Below, piece by piece: positions 30,336-38,668 of a stretch of DNA of 64,000 nt. The position numbers and the translations under genes are program-made. The notes beneath the pieces were generated by a model. That model was not told where the DNA came from. It saw only the letters and a list, made by a program, of their open reading frames with translations, and did no database searches. Numbering within the stretch: the stretch's first letter is position 1; the number at the start of each line of letters is the position of its first letter. Origin of the DNA: Mixta gaviniae (GTDB lineage: Bacteria; Pseudomonadota; Gammaproteobacteria; Enterobacterales; Enterobacteriaceae); NCBI RefSeq assembly GCF_002953195.1, contig NZ_CP026377.1, forward strand, positions 3,162,001-3,226,000. Reading direction: 5' to 3'.

Positions 30336-31631
30336 TTACTCATCGCTTCCCGGGCTCTCTTCCGGTGAAGATTCCTTCTCCGGCATCTGCAGACGAATAT
30401 CAATCCAGCTGGTAGGCGGCACGTCGATTAATGGCCCTTTCGTCAGTACGATTTCACCATCATCGCTGAGCATGTACTTGCGTTTATAGAGACGAACGGT
30501 AATGCCTCCGCTCTCTGTCTCTTCCGCTTCGACAATCCCCATGTCCCCTGACCCCATTGGGTCACGTGGTGGTGACAGCTGCCAGCCTTCTTTCGCCAGG
30601 CCAAGGGAGCCAGTCAAAACATAAACGCCGGTGTCCATTCGTGTAATAGTGATACCTGCTGCTTCTGCGTTGCGTGTGCCAGCACCGCACCATTCAAAAT
30701 CCTGTTCATCAATATCGGTGCGCTTGTTTTCTTCCTGTGATTTTGTAATACGAGCGACTGGGGAGGCGGCTTTCAGGGTGCCGTCGGCAGCTCTGGTCGT
30801 GTTACCTGTGTGATAACATGTATAGTCATACGTGATAAGCCCGTTCGCAAGATAGCGAAATCTCAGGTTGCCACTGCCTTCAACGTTTATATGGAAACAT
30901 ATGTTGTTATCGTAGCCAAGATAGATGCCGCTACCGTACGGTACGCTTCCGCTGGCTCCCCCAGACCTTCTTATCTGGCTTGGATACCTGTTATACAATC
31001 CATCAACGGTTGCGGGAGTCGTCGTCAACCACCCCCCATCGCCTTCTGATAGCATTTTCCCACTGTTACTATATGCATCACGGATAGCAGCTGTGCCCAA
31101 CCCCAGATTATTTCTGGCTGTTGCTGCATCTTTGGCACCCGTGCCACCCTGCGCAATCGAAATAGCCGTCGTCAGGGCGGACAATGACGTAATATCGTTG
31201 TTATCACCTTTGGCCGCTTTGTTATTGAGCAGCGTGGTAATAGCGCTCCATGCCGGGCCAGTAAACTGGCTACCATCCGGTAACGTAACGGTAATGTTGC
31301 CCGTTCCGCTGAATACCTGTTGCCAGTTGTTCTTGTCGAGATTCATTCCGCGAATGGCTTTGGCTACATCAGCAGCTACCTGAGCGGTAATGCCGACGAG
31401 CGTTGCGTTCGGAACGGGCGTCCAGGAAAGGCCGGTAATGGTTGGTCCGTTATAAGCTGCCAACAGCGTTAACCCGGTATTGGACTCTACTGATTTAACA
31501 CCGAGGGTATATGTTACCCCACCCACAACAACGACCAGAAAATCACTGGCGGCCAACTCATTACTAAATGACGTGCCTGTACCTGTAACGGCAGTTGAAT
31601 TATTGGTTAGCTTTATAGTGCCTGCTGGCAT
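30336..31631 (-). CDS. Phage tail fibre protein
   Basis: A 431-residue protein. The N-terminal about 120 residues are a tail-attachment domain beginning MPAGTIKLTNNSTAVTGTGT, a start common among lambdoid side-fibre proteins. A central IAQGGTGAKDAATARNNLGL repeat, typical of fibres, and a beta-rich receptor-side part follow. The acidic C-terminus resembles an adhesin or chaperone-attachment tail. It is the last late gene, preceded by a terminator at 31647. Confidence 0.82.
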   Translation of the reverse strand: MPAGTIKLTNNSTAVTGTGTSFSNELAASDFLVVVVGGVTYTLGVKSVESNTGLTLLAAYNGPTITGLSWTPVPNATLVGITAQVAADVAKAIRGMNLDKNNWQQVFSGTGNITVTLPDGSQFTGPAWSAITTLLNNKAAKGDNNDITSLSALTTAISIAQGGTGAKDAATARNNLGLGTAAIRDAYSNSGKMLSEGDGGWLTTTPATVDGLYNRYPSQIRRSGGASGSVPYGSGIYLGYDNNICFHINVEGSGNLRFRYLANGLITYDYTCYHTGNTTRAADGTLKAASPVARITKSQEENKRTDIDEQDFEWCGAGTRNAEAAGITITRMDTGVYVLTGSLGLAKEGWQLSPPRDPMGSGDMGIVEAEETESGGITVRLYKRKYMLSDDGEIVLTKGPLIDVPPTSWIDIRLQMPEKESSPEESPGSDE

Positions 31632-31646
31632 AATTATCTCCGGGCA

Positions 31647-31666
31647 TAAAAAAACCGCCGAAGCGG
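31647..31666 (-). terminator. Intrinsic terminator in late operon (before tail fibre)
   Basis: The minus strand reads CCGC-TTCG-GCGG then T7. It lies between the 334-residue tail protein gene and the fibre gene. Confidence 0.7.
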
Positions 31667-31700
31667 ATATTATTGAATGATGATTGTTGAAATCTGGCGG

Positions 31701-32705
31701 CTAGTTAAAATACTGTTCACCATCCAGAACGACGATTGGTACGGATGCTATAGGCAGAACAGCCTGATATCCGCCGGTGTCAGCCAGCAGCGTTTGTTTC
31801 CCTCGCGATGAACGGATATTACTTCCGGACATAATTAATCCTCTGTTATAAAAACTCCAGTTCATTCCGCTCTCCTTTTTCGAATCTCCACCATATATCC
31901 CCAGGCAAACCATTGGCCTCGTCACGCCTGTAGAAGCACTGGTTCCACTAACGGTAACGGTGTTTTTTATAAACATGGGGATGTATGCGCTGTTGAATGT
32001 ACACTGCCCGCTATTGTTGAAGAGGTAGAACCCATATTCAGGCATGGTAAGCGCAAACCCATTGCTGAAAACGGCAATGTTAAGCGTTACCGAACCGCCT
32101 GAGACATAAATTGTCTTATTATTATTGGTATATTCCACTACTGCGGTTGCGCTGTTCCAGTTAGCGAAAACAGAGCAGTTAGCCCTGCCCTGAACACTGG
32201 CCGGCACTGTCCATGTGCCACCATTTCCTAACGTAACCGTGGTTCGGTAAACGCAGTAGCCAGCACGCGTCGCATCGGTTATGCCTGTGAAATTTGTGCC
32301 ATCAGGAATAAAAAAACCATACGATGAGTCTGTGGGGTTAATGGTTTCATATACGTCAAACAGGAACCATCCATTGTCAGTAGTTCCTCCAATATCGACC
32401 CCTACTGAGTAGGTATTGAAATTAACAGTCACAACACTGCCAGAAACCGTGATGCTGTTAACCCCGACGGTATCAACGGCAAGGCTGGTTGAGTCCTGAA
32501 ATATACCGTACATCGTGACCGGAACGACCAGCAATGTTGTGTTTGCGCCCTTCCCTGAAATGGTAGTGCTAATGCGTGTGTTATTTCTGCCTGGCGCAAT
32601 TCTTATCCTTTGCAGATAAGTAATCGCCCGTGCGCCTCCTGAAAGCAGGTTGTAATAGCTACTACCATTGTCAGCGGTCAACCAGAAACCTTGCTCTCCA
32701 GCCAT
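31701..32705 (-). CDS. Phage tail protein downstream of gpJ
   Basis: A 334-residue beta-rich, Ser/Thr/Asn-rich protein beginning MAGEQGFWLTADNGSSYYNL. Its ATG overlaps the gpJ stop (TAATG). Proteins with this start follow the central tail fibre gene in several lambdoid phages; the exact function is unknown. An accessory tail-tip or fibre component is the likely role. Confidence 0.7.
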   Translation of the reverse strand: MAGEQGFWLTADNGSSYYNLLSGGARAITYLQRIRIAPGRNNTRISTTISGKGANTTLLVVPVTMYGIFQDSTSLAVDTVGVNSITVSGSVVTVNFNTYSVGVDIGGTTDNGWFLFDVYETINPTDSSYGFFIPDGTNFTGITDATRAGYCVYRTTVTLGNGGTWTVPASVQGRANCSVFANWNSATAVVEYTNNNKTIYVSGGSVTLNIAVFSNGFALTMPEYGFYLFNNSGQCTFNSAYIPMFIKNTVTVSGTSASTGVTRPMVCLGIYGGDSKKESGMNWSFYNRGLIMSGSNIRSSRGKQTLLADTGGYQAVLPIASVPIVVLDGEQYFN

Positions 32706-35700
32706 TATGGTTTGAACCCCATTTTGAGAAGAATAACACCCGAACTGCTTTTAAGGCCGGCGCCGGTAGAGTCAATAAAGAAGCCACTGTTTGCTGAACG
32801 GAAATTGAGCTGGTTGTTATCCTTACCAAATTGCCAGCCATTACCAGATGCGTAACCGACAGACTCAAGAGTCCCGGCTATCTTTGCGTTGGTGATAGCA
32901 GCATCCTTTATTTTTGCACTATCAATGCTGGCATCCTGTATCAGTGCAGATCGGATAAATACTTGCCCGTTAATAGCTGCAAAAGCCAGTTGATAACTTC
33001 CAGGGTTATTTCCGGTATAAATACCGAACTGGTCAGCACTAAAAGCCAGCGTTGATTTATAACCGCCCCCCGACGGCTCAATTCCCATAGCCATGCCGGC
33101 CTTGTAATACTGTCCGTTGCGAAGAATCTGTAGACCCACATCATAGAACGCACTGGCGCTACCATCTGAATTTACTGTGGCCGTCAGCTTTTGGTTAACT
33201 GAAGATGTCAGATCGCCGATTTGAGCTTGTACAAGCGTATTCTGCTCTGCCATCGCTTTGCTGACGTCTGCGATAGTGGTGCGAACAGTCAGGATGTCCG
33301 CGCGAACCTCCCCGTACTGCTGGAATTGATGGTCTACTGATGAGTTGTTATCCAAGGCGTTCTGCAGCATGCCCTCAATATTGGTATCGATTTGACTGCT
33401 TAAGTGCTCGAAGGTATCTGAGTTACGAATTGCGTCATCAATGTAATCATACATGCCAGGGATGTCCGCTGATGCCTGACCTGATACCTCTACAAAAGCA
33501 GATGTGCCAAACGCGTTTTTCGTACGCACATACATGTAATAGGTCGTGTCGGCCTTCAGCCCATGCAGAGTCCATTGTGAAGCGCGGCCAAGAAACTGAG
33601 CCTCATTCACGATGTTCGCTGCGCTGGTTGCTTTAACTTGGCCTGTATGCCAGAACTCAAAGGAAGTGTCCGTGGTGGCCGCGACGTTCATGACTGGCAC
33701 AATATCGGCGGAGAAGATGCCAGGCGTCCACTGGATAAATGAAGGTGCGGACGGGGCGCCGATAACTAAGCTGACCTGAGTCTCCGCTCCTTTCATCCCA
33801 TTTTCGTTCCGGCCGCGGACACCGAGTGTATAGCTACCCGCATTCAGGCCGTAAAACTCATAACGAAACTGGTCTGTTTCATATTGAGCCACCACTTTCC
33901 CGTCAGCGCTGTATACATATAGCTCAAACACGATCTTTTTAGTGAGCGTTGCGGTCTCCCATGTAGCTGTCACCTGAACGGTTTCGCTATTCGTGTTTAT
34001 GATGCGTAAATTTTCGATGTTCGGGACGCGATATCCATTCAGGGTATCGTTGGGCGTTTCGAACACGGTGCCGTCATCAACTACAGCTTGCTTATTAGGG
34101 TCGTGCAGTGTTGCTGAAATGCTATATACCGAGTTGTTCTCATCTTCAGAAATACCCATGATGCGGAACAGTCTTGGTGCGACCTCACCAGTGGTGATAA
34201 CAAAGACGGTTCCATCACGCACCCATGAAGGCGTTGTTTTGAGCGTAATTACCCGGCTGGCTACGCTGGCGATTTCAAACTTAACGAACTTGCCGCTTGA
34301 ACCCATCAGCGACATAGTATCGCCGCCACCTACCAGAGCTGACACATCAGCATCGACAGTTATGCTACGACCGGCATGAGAGATAATGCGTCCACCAAGT
34401 CGAGTGGCTGCATAGTTGTTATCCATAACCTCAACAACATCGCCAGGCATGAAGCGGATAGCTTCACGTGCCATCTTGAAAGTGATTTTCTTAGTCTCGC
34501 GCTTGCAGGTTTCAAGCATCCACTTGCCTGTTCTGAATGCCTGACCACGCGATGTACAGCCAAATGCTTCAAGCGTGGTTTCGTTGTAGCCGTAGCGCTC
34601 AATCATCTCATCGTCTGACACGTACTCTTTGACCTGAGACCAACCATTATTCGGATCCGTCCACGATACAATAACCGCATTAAATCGCTCTGAGCGCTTC
34701 ATTGAGCTATAGCTGAAGAGCCCATCAACCACGTTGGCGTTAGTGATTGAGGCAACAGGATCCTGTGGGTTATCCAGCATCACTGAGAAGCGCATGCCGT
34801 CCCATAACGCTATACCCCGGAACATGCCAGCAATATCATCCAGCAGGTCGCGCGCGCTTTTCTGCTCTGTGATATAAGCGTTGAGGGTAAAGCGAGGCTC
34901 TTTGCCGCCGTAGCCGTCATCAACCAGTTGATCGCAGAATTGCGACAGCACATACAAGCTGCCATCGTCCACATCGATGTAACCAGCACGTTTCGCCAGG
35001 CCATAACGCGTATTCTTTACCAGAGCGCGAAACAACCATGCCGGATTATTTGTCCAGGCTGACTTGAAACTGCCGGTCCATATTCCTGTGTAGGTTCGCG
35101 TGATCGGGTCATAGTTATCCGGCACATCGACAATCAACCCGCGAAGGTGGTAGGTTCTTGTTGGTGTATCGGTGTACTGGTCTCGGTCAACCACACAACC
35201 GGCAATAGCGGCATAAGGGTATGACAGGTTGTCATCCGTGATTTCTGTGTAGCTGTTCCAGATGGTGCCATTGTTGAGCAGGTCACTGTTGCTGTCCGGC
35301 GTTACGCGACGCAGGCGAATATCAAATGGTTTAGTTTCCGGGGCATCAAAGAGGTGAGCTTCAAGGTATTCACCTGATTGCTTACCAGTTATGGTGACCG
35401 TCTTCTGTATCTGCCAGCCGGCTGAACCAATGCGAGTTTCAATAACCATCGTCACTGACGCCTGCTTCTGGTTGCCTTTTTTGTCCTGCTCAACCAGCGC
35501 TGACACGCCGATATTCATGCGTACACGGTCAATGTCACTGTCAGTAACCGTCCTGACAAGGGGAGTTGCCTGCGTCACGTCAGCATTAACCACAGTCGTA
35601 GCCTCAATGGTGTTGAAGCCGTTAATTGGTGTCTGTGTCTCCGTCCCCGGTCGCCATGCCACACTCACGCCGTTAATGGTGGCGTTACCTGATGAGTCGG

Positions 35701-35863
35701 TAACAGGCGTTTTGTTTAGCATGAAAGATGAGAGATTATTTTGATCTACAGGGCCGTAGATTGGCCCTTCTGTTAAAAGGTCAAGAACGCGCAGGAATTG
35801 TTTTGATTTGAGATTATCGTCGAGTAGTTTGGGAGTGCTACCACCTCCGCCGCCTGAGCCCAT
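32705..35863 (-). CDS. J: Tail tip / host specificity protein J
   Basis: The 1052-residue central tail fibre, homologue of lambda gpJ, forms the tail tip and contacts the receptor. It begins MGSGGGGGSTPKLLDDNLKS, typical of gpJ. It carries the TipJ core (GPVDQNNLSSFMLNKTPV), fibronectin type III modules near residues 640-810 (MYVRTKNAFGTSAFVEVSG) and a DUF1983-like C-terminal region. Late-operon order M-L-K-I-J is kept. Confidence 0.93.
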   Translation of the reverse strand: MGSGGGGGSTPKLLDDNLKSKQFLRVLDLLTEGPIYGPVDQNNLSSFMLNKTPVTDSSGNATINGVSVAWRPGTETQTPINGFNTIEATTVVNADVTQATPLVRTVTDSDIDRVRMNIGVSALVEQDKKGNQKQASVTMVIETRIGSAGWQIQKTVTITGKQSGEYLEAHLFDAPETKPFDIRLRRVTPDSNSDLLNNGTIWNSYTEITDDNLSYPYAAIAGCVVDRDQYTDTPTRTYHLRGLIVDVPDNYDPITRTYTGIWTGSFKSAWTNNPAWLFRALVKNTRYGLAKRAGYIDVDDGSLYVLSQFCDQLVDDGYGGKEPRFTLNAYITEQKSARDLLDDIAGMFRGIALWDGMRFSVMLDNPQDPVASITNANVVDGLFSYSSMKRSERFNAVIVSWTDPNNGWSQVKEYVSDDEMIERYGYNETTLEAFGCTSRGQAFRTGKWMLETCKRETKKITFKMAREAIRFMPGDVVEVMDNNYAATRLGGRIISHAGRSITVDADVSALVGGGDTMSLMGSSGKFVKFEIASVASRVITLKTTPSWVRDGTVFVITTGEVAPRLFRIMGISEDENNSVYSISATLHDPNKQAVVDDGTVFETPNDTLNGYRVPNIENLRIINTNSETVQVTATWETATLTKKIVFELYVYSADGKVVAQYETDQFRYEFYGLNAGSYTLGVRGRNENGMKGAETQVSLVIGAPSAPSFIQWTPGIFSADIVPVMNVAATTDTSFEFWHTGQVKATSAANIVNEAQFLGRASQWTLHGLKADTTYYMYVRTKNAFGTSAFVEVSGQASADIPGMYDYIDDAIRNSDTFEHLSSQIDTNIEGMLQNALDNNSSVDHQFQQYGEVRADILTVRTTIADVSKAMAEQNTLVQAQIGDLTSSVNQKLTATVNSDGSASAFYDVGLQILRNGQYYKAGMAMGIEPSGGGYKSTLAFSADQFGIYTGNNPGSYQLAFAAINGQVFIRSALIQDASIDSAKIKDAAITNAKIAGTLESVGYASGNGWQFGKDNNQLNFRSANSGFFIDSTGAGLKSSSGVILLKMGFKP

Positions 35864-35872
35864 AATTTCACC

Positions 35873-36397
35873 TTAGCTAATAGAAATATCCCAGTCCTGA
35901 TTATTCGTTGTGTCGATGCCCAGACTGATAACGTTTGACCCAATGACCATCTCACCCAGCAACAGTGGCACCGGTCTACCCTGGCCAATGCGGTTTTCCG
36001 CGCTGGTGAATGAGTTGTTAGTAATGGAATTGGTATCCTGATCCGCTGAAGTTTTTGTTTTCATGTGCGACGTCATGTAAAGCGAGTAAGCCACCGAAGC
36101 TACTGTCACAGCGACCATAATCCATGCCGCTGCCACGGCTGAGATAGAACCCTCAACAATGGGAACAAACAGCACTCGCGCACCGTCTTTAACGTGGCGG
36201 TTCATATGGAATTCAAGGTTGTCAGCGGATATGTCACTGCCGTCGATGCGCATGCGTAACCGGGTTTGATAGAAGTCTCTTTTAAAGTCAGGACACTGCG
36301 CCAGCAGCAACCGAAGCCCCTGCGCGGGGGTGTCGACGTTCAGAGTGATTTGGCGGAAATGTCGTCGTAAATTCCCCGCAAATCCAAAAGTGAGCAT
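35873..36397 (-). CDS. I: Tail assembly protein I
   Basis: A 174-residue lambda gpI-type protein. The N-terminal ubiquitin-like part (LNVDTPAQGLRLLLAQCPDF) is followed by a hydrophobic segment (AWIMVAVTVASVAYSLYM) and a Ser/Thr-rich link ending GQGRPVPLLLGEM. It acts in tail-tip assembly. It overlaps gpK by 58 bases. Confidence 0.88.
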   Translation of the reverse strand: MLTFGFAGNLRRHFRQITLNVDTPAQGLRLLLAQCPDFKRDFYQTRLRMRIDGSDISADNLEFHMNRHVKDGARVLFVPIVEGSISAVAAAWIMVAVTVASVAYSLYMTSHMKTKTSADQDTNSITNNSFTSAENRIGQGRPVPLLLGEMVIGSNVISLGIDTTNNQDWDISIS

Positions 36398-37065
36398 TGT
36401 TTGTGTCTCCAGATAGAGTGAATCAGAGGGACATGCATCTGGCGAAGCGGCTCACGGCGGCTAAGCCTGCCATGCACTTCGTGGTGCAGGATGATGTTGT
36501 CTCCCAACCAAATCATCGCGTGGCACGGGTCGCATTCAGGAAATGCGCGACGGATAATCACATCACCCGGCTGGATGTCCTCAAAACCAACCTCATGAAA
36601 GCCATTAGCTTCCATATTTTTTAAGTAGAGGTTTTCGCCGCGCACCCACCAACCGTTAGTGCGTTCGAAGTCAGGCAAATCGATGCCGCAGAGGTGATAG
36701 GAATCGCGAAAAAGCGTGTAGCAATCCATAACCCCGTGTTCGAATCGTCTGCCCAGCAGGTGCGGCACCGGCCGGAATTTGCGAAGACGTCCATCGCTGG
36801 CTAACCACCAGTCAAGACCGGAATTAAGCTGCGCACTGCGGTCAGCAGCAGACAACACTAATTTTGAGTCAGGGTGAGAATGAAAAACGGCGGTGATTTC
36901 TCCCGCCGTCTCTGCTTTAAGCCATTCTGTTTCGTCAACGCGAAAGTTACGCGCCGGATCGGGATGGGCATTGCGACATCGCCATAATTGTTGCCCGTCA
37001 ATAATTAACCCGCAGACCTCCCCATCGGAAGAAGCTGCATATTTCAGACATTCAGATTCAAGCAT
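36340..37065 (-). CDS. K: Tail assembly protein K (MPN/JAB + NlpC/P60)
   Basis: A 241-residue protein with an N-terminal JAB/MPN metallopeptidase-like motif (HSHPDSKLVLSAADR) and a C-terminal NlpC/P60 domain, whose cysteine is in MDCYTLFRDSYHL and histidine in CHAMIWLGDN. Such gpK homologues act on peptidoglycan or process tail proteins. I chose ATG 37065, which overlaps the gpL stop as TGATG. Confidence 0.9.
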   Translation of the reverse strand: MLESECLKYAASSDGEVCGLIIDGQQLWRCRNAHPDPARNFRVDETEWLKAETAGEITAVFHSHPDSKLVLSAADRSAQLNSGLDWWLASDGRLRKFRPVPHLLGRRFEHGVMDCYTLFRDSYHLCGIDLPDFERTNGWWVRGENLYLKNMEANGFHEVGFEDIQPGDVIIRRAFPECDPCHAMIWLGDNIILHHEVHGRLSRREPLRQMHVPLIHSIWRHKQCSLLDLRGIYDDISAKSL

Positions 37066-37769
37066 CAGGACACCTTTGCAGAGCCGGGGTAACCGCCATA
37101 CGGCAACGGGCTTGGTTTGGGAAACCGCATACGGCAACCGCTGCGGTGCTTTGAGCATTTATCGCGTGACATATCAGATGTTGGGTTATCCTTCTCGTCG
37201 GCAACAGCAGGGCCAGAGTAGCCACAGCCATCGCCGCGATACACCCACTGGCAAACATCCGCCAGAATGGTTCGCGCCGGAATAATCGCGTTATCGCAGT
37301 CAACCGGAGTCGCCAGGTTATAAGTGACCGTCTCGAAAGTCTCTTCTGACATTTCTTCGATGACATAGCGAGACACGGCTTCCATAGTCGGATCTGCATC
37401 GGCATTGCCGTTCGGGAAGTTCACCGCATCCAGATGCTTAACCAGCACCTGCCGACGCGTTACTACAGCTCCCAGCGCATCGTCATAATCATGGTTGATG
37501 CCAGTAATTAACCCGGAGATGTTCGCCACCGTCATCGTGGGGCGCGAATACGTTCCTTCAGACTTAACCTCAAACCCTTCGACAGCGATCGGATAGGCTG
37601 AATAAGCTCGCCCCTGCCAGATGACATCGTTGTAATAGCCATTGGTGCCCGCGTGAAAACGGATCACATCTCCACCAAATGACTGCATGTCTACTTCAAA
37701 CAGGTCGAGCATCGCGCCTATACCTGCATCAACGCTCTCGATGATTAACTCTGCTGGGATGTCTCTCAT
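37065..37769 (-). CDS. L: Minor tail protein L
   Basis: A 234-residue lambda gpL homologue of the tail tip. The four cysteines that bind an iron-sulfur cluster in lambda gpL have likely counterparts in CDNAIIP, CQWVYRGDGCGYSG and CSKHRSGC. It starts MRDIPAELIIESVDAG. It overlaps gpM by 4 bases. Confidence 0.9.
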   Translation of the reverse strand: MRDIPAELIIESVDAGIGAMLDLFEVDMQSFGGDVIRFHAGTNGYYNDVIWQGRAYSAYPIAVEGFEVKSEGTYSRPTMTVANISGLITGINHDYDDALGAVVTRRQVLVKHLDAVNFPNGNADADPTMEAVSRYVIEEMSEETFETVTYNLATPVDCDNAIIPARTILADVCQWVYRGDGCGYSGPAVADEKDNPTSDMSRDKCSKHRSGCRMRFPKPSPLPYGGYPGSAKVS

Positions 37770-38119
37770 CGCGGCACCTGCTCAAACGTTGCGGTTAATT
37801 GATAAACGCTCCCTGTCTTTTGCATTGACCAGGAACGACACACATATAGCCCTCGCACGCCGGTATCAGATGGCGTCCAGTAGAAAGATTCCACCGCCAT
37901 GCGCGCCTTCAGGAATGCATCGACGGCTTTAGCCACGTTTGGTCGGGCACACTTCGAATCGTCATAGCCAATGAATGTCAGTGGGTATTTCCCCATTAAA
38001 GGGTTTATCCCCTTCACCTGACGCTGCTCATAGCCATCGCCTAACTTAACGACCGCTACATCAGGCGTACGCTCGCCCGTGAATCCCGCTTGGGGGATCC
38101 ATGTGAAAGTTTCTGGCAT
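37766..38119 (-). CDS. M: Minor tail protein M
   Basis: A 117-residue gpM homologue (MPETFTWIPQAGFTGE, VKLGDGYEQRQVKGIN) of the tail tip, between tape measure and gpL in lambda order. It is preceded by an intrinsic terminator at 38138-38157. Confidence 0.9.
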   Translation of the reverse strand: MPETFTWIPQAGFTGERTPDVAVVKLGDGYEQRQVKGINPLMGKYPLTFIGYDDSKCARPNVAKAVDAFLKARMAVESFYWTPSDTGVRGLYVCRSWSMQKTGSVYQLTATFEQVPR

Positions 38120-38137
38120 GGGATTGCTCTCAATAAA

Positions 38138-38157
38138 AAACCCGCCGTGGCGGGTTT
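38138..38157 (-). terminator. Intrinsic terminator in late operon (before gpM)
   Basis: AAACCCGCC/GGCGGGTTT palindrome followed by a T run on the minus strand. It ends the small beta-solenoid gene. Confidence 0.75.
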
Positions 38158-38161
38158 ACAT

Positions 38162-38452
38162 TTAATTGATGTGTGCGATAGGGTCGACTTTCGTGGTGCC
38201 GGAGTTTTCAATCAAACCTCCGTTAACCATGCCATAAATCTCGATATAACCTCCGTTGTTAGTGACACCTCCAGAGGCCATCCCTCGCAAGATGAGAATT
38301 CCGCCCGGCTCAACGGTAATTCTTTTTGTTACCATGCCAGGCACTTCCGCTTTAATACCATTTGGAACGATAAGATTACCGCACACCATGCCACGAATTA
38401 CCACGTCATTGCTTAGCAGGAGGTCGCCCTCGTGTTTACCTGTGATTTCCAT
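38162..38452 (-). CDS. Small beta-solenoid-like protein between tape measure and gpM
   Basis: A 96-residue protein with no cysteines but one. It shows repeats of a G-M-V/A-x-G unit (RGMVCGNLIV, RGMASGGVTN, YGMVNGGLIE) with about 18-25 residue spacing, which suggests a short beta-helix, as in bactofilin-like polymer-forming proteins. ATG 38452 (MEITGKHEGDLL) has AAGGAC upstream. It is an insertion in the usual H-M tail order and is followed by its own terminator, so it may be a moron. The function is unknown. Confidence 0.65.
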   Translation of the reverse strand: MEITGKHEGDLLLSNDVVIRGMVCGNLIVPNGIKAEVPGMVTKRITVEPGGILILRGMASGGVTNNGGYIEIYGMVNGGLIENSGTTKVDPIAHIN

Positions 38453-38510
38453 TATTTTTGTCCTTAAAATGAAGAATTTCCCGGACAGCATAAAACAATT
38501 CAAACACTTT

Positions 38511-38668
38511 TTATTTACGCTGCGTCAGCATTCCGCCTGGTCGCTGTTGATCCTTCATTGCTCGAAGTGACTGTTGGTAAGAGATTTGAGCAATCTGCTT
38601 GGTTAGCTCTTCAGGGTCTCCAGTTGCAGAATGGATAGTGAAGTAATTATGCTGCTCAATTACCCCGC
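38511..38668 (-). other. H: Out-of-frame C-terminal tail of the tape measure protein
   Basis: In the frame next to the tape measure stop, codons read VIEQHNYFTIHSATGDPEEL, then TKQIAQISYQQSLRAM and RPGGMLTQRK, then a stop at 38511. This is the typical C-terminus of lambdoid tape measure proteins and has no start of its own. It indicates a one-base deletion in the G/C run just upstream. Confidence 0.75.
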
